Shown here piece by piece: positions 37,267 to 50,023 of a stretch of 64,000 nucleotides of DNA (the stretch's first letter is position 1; each line of letters opens with the position of its first letter). Location: the NCBI RefSeq assembly GCF_001625195.1, contig NC_054389.1, forward strand, positions 434,001 through 498,000. Direction: 5' to 3'. The notes under the pieces were generated by a model. The model ran no database searches and had not been told where the DNA came from. It was given only the letters and a program-made list of their open reading frames with translations. The stretch is from Drechmeria coniospora. Taxonomy: Eukaryota; Ascomycota; Sordariomycetes; Hypocreales; Ophiocordycipitaceae. The translations under genes and the position numbers were made by a program.

Positions 37267-40200
37267 TCATTTCGTCAGCAGTGGCGCTGCGACGTACAAA
37301 TTCATAAACTCCTGTTTCAGCGTTTGTGGGATGGCCGCCAAGCTCTTCATCCCGTCGACATCCCACTTGAGACATTCCGCCAGAGCTCCAACGAAACCCG
37401 TCTGACCGCTTGCGCCCATGGCCGGGTTGGTCCAGGCATTGTACACGGCCTCATACTTCTCCCTTTCCCCCGCCGCTGGCGAATCTGGCCCCCACGCGCC
37501 ATCAGCGTCGGCGATGGTTGGGAAGGGCCGCTCGGCAGGAAGGCTCTGCAGATCGGCGTCGGCAACCTTGTACGCGGGGAACGGGTCGGGAGAAACGGTC
37601 GGTAGGGGTGCCGTCATGCGCACACCCGTCATGAGCGTCACGGAACTGTTGTCGCTGCTGAGAAGTTCGCCGATGTTGTTGCCGCTGCTGGTCGGGTCGG
37701 TTCTCGGGTCATCTGGTCGCATCAGAATCCTGTCATCAGCCAGCGGAAGCGACAGGGGCTTAACTTACACTTGGCCCAGAGGGCGCGAGGTACGCTCTCG
37801 AGTCGCTTTTCAAACTGCCACCCATCGTCCGCTTCGCCTTGATCCTGCGTCACCTGCACTTCGAGGGTCGACGCCATGGCCGTCTGGAGCTTCATGGGCT
37901 TGCCGTACACTTCCTTGTCTGCGAGGACGGCTTGCCCATTGCTCTTGACCGTGTCGATGGCCATCTTGCACTCGACGACGAAGCAAAAGGAGCCGCCGCG
38001 CACGATCCAGATCGCGTCCTGCTCACGTTCCGGCTCATCCGTCGGGTTCAGCAGGCCGGACTCGGCAAGGAAGTTGTGCGCTTCGTTCTTCGGCCGCGAG
38101 ACCTGCACTTCCTTGTCCGCCGGGCCTACCAGAGATGTGGTGGAAGTTTGCAGCACGAGGTCGTAAAACTCGGACAGAGAAATGCGGTCGTCCGTGTCCG
38201 AGTGAGGCCCAAAGTTGATGTCAAAGGCGACGATCCAAAAGTCAACGTGGACCCGGCCTGCGACCGGTGGACCCCAGAGATACAGCTGCGCTCCGATCTC
38301 GACCGAGATCCGAATGTGAATGAACCATATGTCGATGCTGAATCCCACGCCGACGGAGAGGCCGGCGCCGAGGTTGAAGTGGAAAGGCTTGTAGTTGATG
38401 AGGAAATCGGCAAAGGCATCGAACCAAGCCTCGATCGGGCCAGCCTTGAAAGCGGCACGCAGGCGACCGCCGGCCATGCAAGCGTTGGGTGTGACGGCAA
38501 AGTATGCTTGGCCCGAGATCTGGAGCCCGCCCCCCAGGTCCCAGTCGATGCCGAGCCGCGGCGGATTGGGGAAGCCGATGGGCAGGCGGTACGCTTGATG
38601 GTAGCCGCCGAGGGTGAAGACGAACTGGCCGACGCTTGACTTGTCGGCGTGAGGCGCGTCGAACCAGTAGTAGAGGCCGCAGCCGCCGGTGAGGTGGCAG
38701 TTCTTGTCGAGTATGTACGACCGCGGTGACAGTTGCGACTCGATCTTGAGCGTGCCGTAGTCGAAGTCGGCGACGGCCGAGATGCCCAGCTCGACGTGCG
38801 CCAGCTTGATCGGCGATCGGGGCGAGGGGATGTCGGCACTGGCCACGGCAAAGATGCCCAGCTTGACGGCGTTACCAAATTGCACCGCCACGACGGCATC
38901 GATGCTTAGCATCTGAAAGGCCCCGACCCTGATGCCAACCGAGAACCAGTACGACTTGTCGAGCGGCTGGAACCATCCGTGCGGGCCGGGATCGACGAGC
39001 TTTTGCATCACCTCCATGGCATTGCTGCTGCCGCTGAGCGCCGAGCTGGCGATGAAGGGGAAGTCATAGACTTCCCCCACCGTCGGCAGACGCACGCTGC
39101 TGTTGTATCCGAAGCCGCCGCAGACGGACGTGATCTCGGCAAACCCGAGCGTGACGAGGGGCCCGTTGAGCTTGGCAAAGACAAATACCGTCTGGAAGCC
39201 GCCGCCGCCAGACGGGGTGACGATGCCGTAGAAGCCGGCAGCCTCAAACTGGTAGATGGCCCAGCCAACGATGAGTCCGCCAGCAAAGTAGTCGATGCCG
39301 CCATCGTTGCCATGGGTGATTACGCCCGCGATGGACAGTGGCGGCTTGTCAAACGACGCGGCGAGGCCTTGGATGTCCGGCGTGATGGTGGGCAGTTCAT
39401 CGAGCGTCACGAAGGCGGTCCCAAGAGAGAAGCCGATGAGGGAGAATCCAAGGGGGCCGAGCTGGAAGGTGGCGTCGAACATGACGGCCAACTTTTTGTC
39501 CTTGTACTTGAGTCCGACGTTGCTGATGGACAACGGCCCGGCAATCTTCTTATAAGGTGCCTGAGCGCTCGGTCCGCCGTCGTCCGCCTCATCCGCACGC
39601 CCCTTGCCCGCAGCCGGCTTCATAAAGTCGTAGTCGAGCAAGCAAGACCTTTCGCCTGTGCTGCTGCGGATGACGATGGCAAAGTGGCATCCGACACTCA
39701 CCAGGAGATCCGTCGGCTTCTGCTGGTCCACCTTGATCTTGTCCTTGACCAAGATCTTGTCCCCCAAGCTGGCGTTGAGGTCGTCAAGGTCGACACGCGT
39801 CAGGCCTGCTACCCCTACGGCGCCCTGGCTTTGGACCCAGAGGAAGTACAGCTCGTCGAGCGGTTGGATCAGCTTGCCGATAAGTGGGAGCTCGAGTTCG
39901 ACGCCGGAGAAGCCGCCGATGGCGACCTTGAGTAGTCTTTTGGACGGCTGCTTGGCATCCCAGCTGGTGCTGTGGAGCTGGGCAAAATCGATGTGCAGTT
40001 TGATTATGTTTAGCTGTGCAAGAAGCTGGAATGACTCCGTCGGAGGGCTTCCTTTTGACTTTTGTTTCACGAGGTCGAGCGCGAATGCGTCCTGGTTGTC
40101 GGCCACGAGCAGTGTGTTGTAGACGAATTCGGGCAGCTCAATGTCGGAGCCAAGAGCATCCACAATCAAGTCGCCAATTTTGACCTGCTCATTGGACGGG

Positions 40201-42190
40201 TTGAGCTTGGCCGAAAAGGTGAACCCGTCCTGGTTGTGCTTGAAGTCGAGCGCCAGTGCGAGACCAGCGATGCGGAGGTCGCCCGTGATGGTGAATGTGC
40301 TAGCTTTAGACTTGCCTCCAGTGGACTCGTACGTGTACGCGACAGCCAACGTGTCAACCGCGATTGACTCGATCAAGGGGCCGACGTGATCCTTGGCGTC
40401 GTCCTCGAAGAACTCGACGAGCGTCGATGCGTATAGCCCCGTAAGCGAAGCCGCCAGCTCCCATGATTTCTTGGACGAGTCGTAGCTCAACGATCCGGTA
40501 AGGGCGGCCGGCATGGTGGAGGAGTCTTTGCTGGGCATTATCATGGCACTGACAACGACGTTGAGGGCGAATTGGCTGCTCTGGCCCCAGTGAAAGGAGG
40601 CATCAAGCGCAACCTCCCCCAAGTAAGGTTGCGGAGCGGATCCTGGCGATGGCGGGTTGGCGGTGATGCTGCAGCGAATAGAAAAGGAGTCGCTCGACAG
40701 CGCAAGGTAGGCGCGTGTGATCTGGGATGGCAGCGTGTCAGGGATGTTGTCTACCGTCTGGCCGGGTATCAAGGAGGCAAGATCGATGAACGTCGCCGGG
40801 GACGGAGTCAGCGGCCGCAGGGTCGTCCACCTCTCCTCGAAAGGCAGCAAATCTGGGTCCCTTGGGAGACTTGGGTCTGCCGTTTAATCAGCAATGAAAT
40901 TCGCTCCTCGAAGACTCTGAAATGGACGAGCCTACCATTCCACAGCTGGCCAGAGAGGGTGCCGGTGCCGCCACTGAAGCTATTCCAGCTATAGGAGATG
41001 AGAAAGACGGGTTTGGAGCTCGCCTGCCCAAAATTGGCCGTGATTTCAACGTCAAAAGCAACAGAAGAGAGTTTGGCATTTGTGTCTTTCGTGTCGAGCG
41101 TGATGGTCATTCGGCGCAGGTTCGGGTCGCCCAGCACCTTCACCCCATTCTCGGTTTTGCCCAATATGTCTTTTACAAACGACTCCAGAGACGAATCTCC
41201 GATGAGGGACGCTAGCCAGATGAGAATTCCGCCGATGGGGTCATCGGAAAGAAAGATGAATGCGAGGGTGATGCTGGAGGGTGCAAAGCCAACACCAGCC
41301 ATCATCGTCACCTCCGGCCCGGCATCGCCCTTGACGGAGCATGTGGCGCTGAAAACGATATCGCCGCGGGTATCGGCCTGTTCTCCCGACTCCGTTCTTG
41401 CCAGCAGCATTTCCTTTCTGTAGACGACATCAGCGCTTTTAATCGTGAATCCCGGCAGGACATTGAGGATATCCTGCAGGGGACCCAGGCTGGGCATTTG
41501 GAACTGCAGCCGCACGGTGACGCGCTTTACTGGGAGAGGAGCAAACCACAACGCATTCCGTTTCGGTTCATCATTTGGGTCGGGCATTTTGAGCTCCACG
41601 TTTGCGTCGAGAAGCTTGCTTGGTACGTATTCGCTCATACCGGCTGAATCGGCGTGTGTAAACAAGTCCCTCAAGGTCGTGTCTGTAATTTCAACCGACT
41701 GCAAGAAATCGACGCCATACGTCAGCATCTGGCCGTCAACGTCTATGCCGGGAACTGGAATCTTCGCCCCATTTCCCGTCAAGGGGGCGCCAAAGGTAAA
41801 CAGCAGGACGTCGCTCGCTGAGCTGAATGTGAGCTGCCATGGTTCCTGGAATATGAGCTGAAAACTCTGCACGACATCTGCCGAGTCGGTTTTGAGGGAA
41901 GCTTCAACGTGAGAATCGAGTTGCTGGAACCATTGCCTCGTCTTGTCGGAATCGTCCAGATTGGATGTTGGTCTGGGAGCACCGGAGAGGATGATGACCT
42001 TGCCCTCGAGGGTGGCGACGAACTTGTCCGTGGCGCTGTCTGGGCTGAGAATGTGGACATTATCACCGGGAGATTGACCTGCAGAGCTGGCGTAGATGTA
42101 AAAAAGACTGCTACTCTGTTGTTCGTTTGCAACGGCTTGGGACGAGCGTTCCGCCGTGCTCCCAGGCCACGTCACCCCTATAGTGCCCAT
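37267..42190 (-). CDS. Very large DUF6603-type protein
   Basis: Three exons on the minus strand, 42190-40936, 40876-37769 and 37712-37267, encode 1,602 residues. Intron 1 is 59 nt (GTAGGC...CAG) and intron 2 is 56 nt (GTAAGT...CAG). There is no signal peptide. Residues 1 to about 420 are a mixed domain. From about 430 to 1350 the protein is a long run of amphipathic beta-like segments, including GGFGYNSSVRLPTVGEVYDF near 1000 and LGAGLSVGVGFSIDIWFIHI near 1254, which I recognise as DUF6603-like. The function of that family is unknown. The gene shares an 862-bp divergent promoter region with the 1399-residue gene. The annotated stop (37269-37267) is TGA, and the same frame continues for 22 sensible codons to a TAG at 37200-37198. 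Confidence 0.85.
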
Positions 42191-43052
42191 GGTTATGCTG
42201 AGGAATAAATGTCCGAAGGAGTTCAGCTTCTAGAATGAGGCGAATCGCAGGACGACGACCAGAGCTTTGACACTCTAGGCTCGCAGGTTGAGATAAAAGC
42301 AACCAGGCCGTGCTAGAGAGTTTGGGACCTTGGCCGTGGCCGGAGTCTGTTTGTTCATTTCCATCCATATCCATGAATGACGAGCGACCTTCTAGACAAA
42401 CACCCTGGGTGTGATCAGTTACCATTCGGACTTGGAGGGTGGGTTGCATTATCGAGCCCGCTTACAACAATACTCGTATCATTCCCATATGCAACTTCGT
42501 GCTTGAGGGATGCACTCGATATATTAGAAACGAGCATCGCCAATCACCAAAGAATGATAACGCGGGTCGGGAGAGTCCCCCCTCCTTGATGATATGACCG
42601 GGCCGAAGATTGGTCCGTTCCGAGCAACACCCGACTGTCTCCTTCCTCGTCTCCCCTCACCGTTCCCGTCTCCCCTCACCGTTCCCGTATCCTCCCTCAA
42701 CCCTCCCTCGCACAGCAGACCGCTGCCGACACTGGCCCTCATTCTCGGCCCATGCATGCATTGTCTGTCTGACGTGTTCATGATGCTTTAGGATGGATGC
42801 AGAAGCTGCGGGGTGCTTCATCTGCCGCACGGCATATCGCTGTCGAGCTTGGCGGCAGGATGGGCAAGGCGAGAGTGGTTGATTGACATACAGCGGTGAC
42901 GGTTGAATCGCCACGACCAAATATCATCCGAACATTGGATACGCCGTATAAGCGTGGATTCTTGACGCATCTGCCTCCGCAAATTCGCTCTATTCGCATG
43001 GTTGGTGCTGAATATTCTTCTCGGCTTCATACTCGTCTCAAACTTCACACAG
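42191..43052. promoter_or_regulatory. Divergent promoter region of two giant-protein genes
   Basis: 862 bp separate the ATG at 42190 (-) from the ATG at 43053 (+). A 20-bp pyrimidine-rich unit (TCTCCCCTCACCGTTCCCG) is directly repeated near 42,650-42,690. There is no open frame with protein-like features. Co-regulation from one shared region is likely but inferred. Confidence 0.5.
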
Positions 43053-46000
43053 ATGTCGTCCTCAATCGAAGTGGACACCGTTCTGGTGCCCATGCAACTG
43101 GACGCCTTTGTGCTCAACCCATCCGTCTGCGGTACGGGAGCGGCCGACGATACGAGTGCTCGGATCTGCCCCATCACGCAACCCAATTATACGTTCCTAC
43201 GACTATCAAACTTCTTGATCCAGAGCGATGTCCAGGGGCACGCGGACCTGCACAGCACGGCTCCAGCCACCATCAACTCCCGCATGACGGACCTCGGCGC
43301 TCGCCCAGAGCCTCAGCCTCTGCGCCATCGCTATGGCGTCTACGTTCACTGGACGCTGCCTCGCTTCTATCGTGCGGGCGTCTCCTCGACCAGTACGGTG
43401 CCGCAGCGTCGTCGCCGGCAGGAGCGGCTCCGGCGAGGACTGCGGACCGCCTCAGGCTCCGTGCCCGAAGGTGTTGGTGAGACACCAGAGTTCGTCGAGC
43501 CGCCAACGCGTTGGATGGTGCTGCGCAAGTTGGACGTCGACAGCATTCAGCCGGCCGAGGCGAGGCCTGCCTTTGCCGATCGCGAGTACGAAGCTTGGGT
43601 GGTGGAAAGCGACCACTTGTGGTCGCTCGACGACATTCCATTGGACGCAGATTTGCAAACGGACTTGGCGCCCTTTGTCACGGGCAGCGCCGCGGATGGC
43701 AAGGTAAATATCGAGGAGCAGGCCGAAATCTTCATCGGCCGAAAGACGCCCCTTGCAGAGTGGTCCGGCCAGGAGAACGCCAACGCCCAACCGCCCAGCA
43801 TCAGCTTGCTCCGCAGTGGCAACCAGCTCTTTGCCGACTTCCAGATGCACAACGCCAACGTCTTTAGCATTCTCGACAATTTCGAGTACAAAGAGTATGT
43901 CGACGGCAAGGCGAACAAAAAGTATCTCACCTACGCCAAAGCCAGCTACCATGTCATCGGCTGGCACTGGAACCCTAGCGTCGACCCCTTATGGACCTCC
44001 GGCGAGAGTGTCGCCCACGGAGCTAGCCTCGACGCTCTCTTCATGACCATGCAGGGCGCCACCCAGGGCTCCGAATGGAACGAATGGCTCGAGGCCGTGA
44101 GCCAGCTCCGTGTCATGTGCCACGGCGCCATGTACGACGTCACCTGGGACCACGATACCAAGCCCACGCGAGTCCCGGCGGATGAGTACAACGCCCGCAT
44201 GTGCGATCCAACCCAGGCAGCCGTCTCGGTGGGCACCACACCCATGGACGCTCTGCTGTCGTACTGCCACGCGCGAAAGGACCAGCCTGGTAGGCCGGGG
44301 GACATTGCCAAGCTGGAAGAGGACATTCTCGCCATTGAATCCCTGCTGCACGCGCGCGACGATGGTGTCGAGGAACAACGCGAGGCCAAAGATTCCATTT
44401 ACAACTGGTCATTTGCCCGCTCCGCCGGAGGCTCCCATTTTCACCTGTCTGGGCCGGATGCTCAGGGGGGCAAGCAGCCGCTGGAGCCCGATCGTGAAAC
44501 GGTTCTCAAGCTGCGCGAGCTCAATCAAGTGCAGGGCCTTCTCGATGCCTGCAACAAAACGGTTCGGCAGTATCGTTGGGACATGTTCTCGCTGTGGTGG
44601 CAGTACGTCAGCGACGTTGGGAACAATTCCGACCCCAGTCTGCCGGAGAACGAGGAATTCAAGGCCAAGACGAAGGATCTATCAGATCGCATCACCGGCC
44701 TAAACACTCGCATGCTGAACCTCGAGGCGCAAGTCGATGCCTTGCGGGCTTCCGACTTGCTGAAGACGGCAGAGCCTGCGAGCAAGCCTGTCTACTACCG
44801 AGCAAACGACCCCACCGTCCTTGTCGGTGGCATCGCGTCCGGGTGGTCAACGGACTACTTGGAAAACGTGTCCGTCCGCGCACCGTTTCACACCATTGCG
44901 CCAACTGACATATCTGGTGTGCCCGCCTCCCTCCAGGCTCTCTCCGACTCGCTACGGCAGCGGCTACCCGAAGTTTTCAAGACTCCTGCCGATGCCCTGC
45001 TGGCCGAGTTTCACCTCATCCGGCCCGGTGGTGACTCTGGAACGGCCGGCGAGGGCAAGTACTACCCGCAGTTTCATGACACCAGGAGTCCCGATGGGAG
45101 CTGGCGAGATCAGTGGGGCGACCGACAACCATGGTTCCCCCTGTTTGTCGAGTGGGAGACCGAGTACACGCATGTGCCCTTTGACTACTGGAGCTTGGAT
45201 GAGCATACTGCGCGTCTGTCGGCCAACGAGCTCGTTCGCTACGGCATCTCCGTGCCCTCGAACGGCGAGAAGCCGCGGCCGTTGTGGGAGGCCCTCGGTG
45301 GTCGAGACACGCGTGTGTTGTCTGGGCGGGTGCTGATCCTGCCGCAGCCCAGCTTCTCGCTCGGGGCAAAGATCACGCAGCTGTTCCAGGACACGCCGCC
45401 AAGTATACTGGACAAGTACTTGTCCGAGGAGGACCGTCGAAACCTGGAAAGCAATGTCTCGAAGCTCTCTTTCCTATCGTCACCGCTCTCGGGGTTTGCG
45501 GCTGGCCTGGTGACGCAAGCTCAAGGCAGTCACATCAAGCCCGAGAACAAGATCGTCGGGCCGGACGGGGAATCGAGCTCCGCCATCCCCGCGGCCGTCA
45601 ACGACAATGCCGGATTGACCAAGGAGAAGATCGAGCTGATTGAGGGCGAATCGGCTTCGACGCCGTACGCGGCACTGGCCAACTTCCTCGATAAGCAGTA
45701 CTGCCCGTTCAAGCCGGTTACTCATGGGCAGTTCAGGTAATTGATCCGCACTCCATTCACTTTTCCTTCCTTTCTTCAGGAAAGCTGACTTACCGCGGCA
45801 GATTCCGCAAGTTCAACATCATTGACAAGTTTGGTCAGACGCTGGTGCCCATTGACCAGAATCCACGTCTGGGCGGGCCACCGCCTCTCTATCCTTGCAT
45901 CAGCGACTTTTACGAGCCCCAGACGATCGAGTTGGATGATGGGGTGTACGCCAACACCGTCATCAAGGACAACCCCGATCAGTGCGAGTTTGTGCAGCTG

Positions 46001-47317
46001 CCACCCCAGATAAACCAGAATGGACGACTTAATGCGGAATTTGTTAAAAGGATCACGGACGATCCGACCAGTGAGCAAAATCGGTTTAAAAGTCAACAGT
46101 CTCCGGGAATCGCCGCCTCGGCCTCGTGGCGCCCCGCATCGGAGTGGGAGAACCCGATCTGGGGCTGGATCATTACCAACTACGCCGACTACGGCATCCA
46201 GCTGTTCCTCCCGGATGGTACTTTCTACCGCGAGGTGCGCTTCGGCGGCCCGCTGGGCACCCTAGACGCGCCCAAGTGGTTACCCTTCAGCCCCGACGAT
46301 GCGGCTCCGACCCCTGAGACCCGGCAGCTTGATGCCCTCGTGACCAAACTTGTTGAGCCAGAGTACCTCAAGGGCTTCTGGTACATGGTGACGACGGCGC
46401 AGGAGAAACTGCCTGCCGCCCCGTCGGCGTACGCTCAATTTCTCAACTCGATCGTGGGCAAGCCGTTGGCCCTCGTCAATACCGGCTGGTCGCTGGAGCT
46501 AGACGCGCCGCCATTCGTGAATCAGAGCACCAAGAGCAAAGTCCAGGAGCCGGAGCGCCAGCTGACGCAGCCAGAAACCGGCGAGAGGCCTTTTTATCAG
46601 CTTCAGATACGCCTCGGCGACCGTGACGCCGGCTACGACGGTCTCGTCGGCTACTTCGACACAACAGCACCGGGAACGAGCGAGCTCAACCTCGACTACA
46701 TCAAGACCTTCTTTGCGCCAGAGGCCGGCATGAAACCGCTACAGCGTCTTACCACGAATAACTATCCGCTTTTCACCCCATTTTGGCAGCCTCCGTTCCC
46801 AACGCAACCACCTTACGGTAACCCTTCAACCATCGCCGACCCGGTGGGCTTTGACGACCAGCGCAACGCACGAATGTCCGTTTTCGGTGCCATTGTCGAT
46901 CCGTTTACACCTGTTCACGCATACTCGTCATTCCTGCCGGCTTCGACGCTGCTGTTGCCATCTTGGACCTGGCAAAAGGCCATGGATGCCATGACTGCCT
47001 TTTTTCATGCTGGACCGCTAACGCTTCCACTTAAGGATGTGCCAGCCTACGACCCTGGACAGAAGTTGACGAGTGGAAACGCCAGAGAAATGCCCAAGCG
47101 AGACTTGCCGCTGCCATCGCTGGGGCAGGGGGACTGGAGCTGGTTTGAACCCTATGCTGTTGAGGGGGACGGCAATGGACATCCGGTGTATAATCCGTTT
47201 GGCATAGAGAAGAGAGGCGACCTGACCAAGCCGGGCTTACAAGATGGACCATACAGTGCTATTGAGGGTTTTATGCAGTTGAGAAACCCCATCATGATGC
47301 CCAAGCCTAGCGGATGA
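43053..47317 (+). CDS. Very large protein of unknown function (1399 aa)
   Basis: Two exons, 43053-45736 and 45802-47317, with a 65-nt intron (GTAATT...CAG). The first ATG in frame gives MSSSIEVDTVLVPMQLDAFV. No signal peptide or membrane span is seen. Early segments are QPNYTFLRLSNFLIQSDVQG and RYGVYVHWTLPRFYRAG. A region near residues 480-570 is probably coiled coil (LKLRELNQVQGLLDACNK ... ITGLNTRMLNLEAQVDALRA). The C-terminal half is rich in Trp and Pro (WENPIWGWIITNYADYGIQL). I know no domain name for it. It is paired head-to-head with the DUF6603-type gene, which suggests a joint role. Confidence 0.85.
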
Positions 47318-47895
47318 TGTTAGGCGAGGGTATGTCTTTCAGAATTGTCTGTACTAAACAAGGCATCCTGGTCAATCGAACTTGTACGCGTGGCCAGACT
47401 AAACCCTGCCAACACAAACGTCATCTACCCTCTGATAAATGAAGCCTCTACAGGCTTTCCAAGACCTTTTCCGTGGTGATTTAGTTCAAGGAAGCAGCCA
47501 CACTCCTCGCTCACCAGTATGAATGGCCGTACTCATACTCATGTTCTCTCCCATTTCATATTCAATTATGGAGGTCGTCCTCTTGATATCGTACTTTCAT
47601 TCCGATTTCACCTCTTCATCTTTCATTATTCAATGTAATAAATGGAATATTTTAGCATCTTGTTCTTCAAGCACCTTGGCGATGTTGCAAATTACGCTCA
47701 AGCGCTCGCTATTGAGCAAACCACAAACATTCTGGCAGCTGCGTCTCGCATATGTCAGTACGGACCCAAGTCCAAGGCACCATCAGCTAACAAGCATAAG
47801 AGTCTTCCAGCCGCCAAACAGGAGCTGTGTGTATATTGTCGCTGACGTGATCTGTTTGTGTATATTATCTGTTCTGTGACTACTGCGGTATCTGT
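47318..47895. other. Convergent 3' gap
   Basis: 578 bp between the ends of the 1399-residue gene (+) and the lectin-like gene (-). It is AT-richer than the flanks and probably holds both 3' untranslated regions. No further gene is seen. Confidence 0.6.
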
Positions 47896-48875
47896 CTACA
47901 TCGGGTCGCGGACGTGAGTAAAAAAGTCAGACTCGGCCGCTCCAGAGTCCTTGGCCACAAAGAAGAGATGATTGATCCCATTTGCTGGCACGACGGCAAT
48001 CTGACTGTCCTCTGAGATTTTGGGACAGTTCGCCACAGCTTGCGCGCCACCCCAGGTGCCATTCTTGACGATTCGCTGGACGGCATAGGTGCCATCGTAG
48101 TAGTAGAGGTATGCCTTGCCATCCCAATACGAAACGGCAATGGACGTGTTTCGTTTCATGTTCCCCGTTGCACCTACAAAACCAGCTATTATCGAGCATG
48201 TTAAATTTGCCGCCCACTCTGCAATAGGGTTTGCTCGGGAGGCTTTGCTCACCTGAGGCATCGCCGACGATGTATTCCATGAGAGCGCTAGACTCGAAAA
48301 CGACGTGACGCTTCTTCTCCACAGGGTCGTACCAAGCAGCAAGTGAAGAGTTGGCAAAGGCATTCTGGACGGCAGGCAGATCCACTTGGCTACCGGTCGC
48401 GATATTGACCTCCTTCAATGCTCTCGGCTTCGACCCCGTACCACTGAAGGGTTTGATCAGATGCGGCAGAAAATCGACGAGGAGAAACTCACGTGACGAA
48501 ATACACCCAGGCGTCATCGTCGGATGAGCACACGGCGACGTTGTTGTTTTCCAGTTGGATGTTGACCAGCTTCTGGTAGACGGGCGAGACGATGGAGATG
48601 CGGCTGAATGGGGGCGCCCCTGGGTCAAGCTTGGGCATGGTGACGGCAATGACAAACTCGCGGCCACGATAGGTGGCGCCTCCCATGGTGGATGGGTTGA
48701 GTATGTAGCCGTCATAGTCGTCGGCGTCGGCTGCCCAGGCCTGGGTTGGGTCATCGTCGTCCTGGGTGCCGGACCTAAGGGAGAGGGCGAGCTGGGCCTT
48801 GCCAGTGTTGTAGAAGAGGCTGATGCTCTTATCACCGGGCACGCCCTTGTTGACAATGGCAGCCAATGCGACCAT
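47896..48875 (-). CDS. Lectin-like beta-propeller protein
   Basis: Three exons on the minus strand, 48875-48493, 48443-48253 and 48173-47896, give 283 residues. Introns are 49 nt (GTGAGT...CAG) and 79 nt (GTGAGC...TAG). Blade-like repeats are visible: LAAIVNKG ... ISLFYNTGKAQLALS; ISIVSPVYQKLVNIQLENNN; NSSLAAWYDPVEKKRHVVFE; SIAVSYWDGKAYLYYYDGTY then VQRIVKNGTWG; DSQIAVVPANGINHLFFVAK. Size and blade spacing resemble fungal fucose-specific lectins, which bind fucosylated glycans. That assignment is tentative, because I cannot confirm the sugar-binding residues. There is no signal peptide. It is head-to-head with the 1209-residue gene, 1.15 kb away. Confidence 0.75.
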
Positions 48876-50023
48876 GATGACTGTCTGGTAGGTGGGATGT
48901 TGTCAGATGAGTTGTGAAGCCCTGGCGAGATCAACAATTCCACCGAGGGGGGGCGATTGAGCAGAGGGAAGACAGTTCGAGCCGGTGAACCGGACGGGAT
49001 TGTGTCTCTAGCCGTCTTCCATCCCCTTACCCCTCATTCACGGTGCCTTTTGTCGTCCGTATTCCATATTCCATCCTGCTTCCTGTCCCCCCTTCATCCG
49101 GATCGTTCATGGCTTCCTTCCCGCCACAGTGGTGCCATTCTCGCAGCTCACATATCATCTGCTGAAAAGCCCTTGTTCGGAGGATGGCCGCCTGAACTCC
49201 TCGCAAAAGGAATCAAGGATTTTGTCGTCATCTCGCCAACGGTCGACTCTGATTGCTCGGGTCGCAAGCGTCGATGCATGAATCATGCCATTGTTCTCTG
49301 AGCCGTCCTCGTATTGTGCCTTGGTAGGACGCAGCCAATGCGTGTCTAGAGTTGCCGTATCTATACGCGACGAAGGGAGCTTGAGGTTGAGATATTGGGG
49401 TGTGTGCATTGATATCTGCACGTCTGTCGGCACATCTGAGGTCACGGGAGGCCTCGATTGGTGCATATCGGGGTCGGCAATACGTGACGATCCATGTACG
49501 CTTCTAAAGGATGCTTTGCAGAGAAAGAAAGCGAAAGAGGAGGGGAGGGAGGGAGATGGAGAGTAGTTAGCTGCCGTATGAAGGCCTTGTATGAATGATT
49601 CGGCCATAACTGACCTCTGCATTTCCTCATGTCGCCTATGCATGAGAGTCCAACGGCAGACTTGATTCCAGCAGCAGGCACCTTGGAGGCTCACCACTTA
49701 CCATCCGTTCAGTTAGATGCCTAAAATCGGCTCCATTGTCCTTCAAAAAGTAAGAAGAGTTGTTGTGTGTTCGTGATGAAAATTTTCCATCATGTCGAGG
49801 TTTAGAGGAAAGCGCTGACACTTCTTGAAAGGGCAGGAACGACTGTAAGAAAGACCACAGCAAACTCGGCGCCAAATCTGGCAAGAGCCAACAACTGGAA
49901 GGTGCAATCGCGCAACACCGATCAGGAAGGACCGCCTGCCTGTGAAGACAGAGTAAATCACATAAAATAAAATAAAATAAAAAGCCGAGCCAGAAAGGGT
50001 AATATCCCCAAAGATCGTCTATC
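48876..50023. promoter_or_regulatory. Divergent upstream region of lectin-like and 1209-aa genes
   Basis: 1.15 kb between two divergent start codons. A minus-strand open frame (49697-49155, 180 codons) crosses it but looks non-coding, and I do not call it. Simple AAAAT repeats (AAAATAAAATAAAATAAAA) sit at 49962-49982, about 40 bp before the ATG at 50024. Confidence 0.5.

Noticed and set aside
37731..37770. Alternative 40-nt second intron in the DUF6603-type gene (GTGTAA donor)
   Set aside because: In frame, but unusually short with a weak donor. The 56-nt GTAAGT...CAG intron at 37768-37713 is also in frame and canonical.
38979..39935. Plus-strand frame of 318 codons opposite the DUF6603-type gene
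   Set aside because: Antisense shadow with charged, featureless composition. The minus strand carries the conserved protein.
49155..49697. 180-codon minus-strand frame between the lectin-like and 1209-aa genes
   Set aside because: No recognisable domain, and it sits in a presumed divergent promoter. Composition is not clearly coding.
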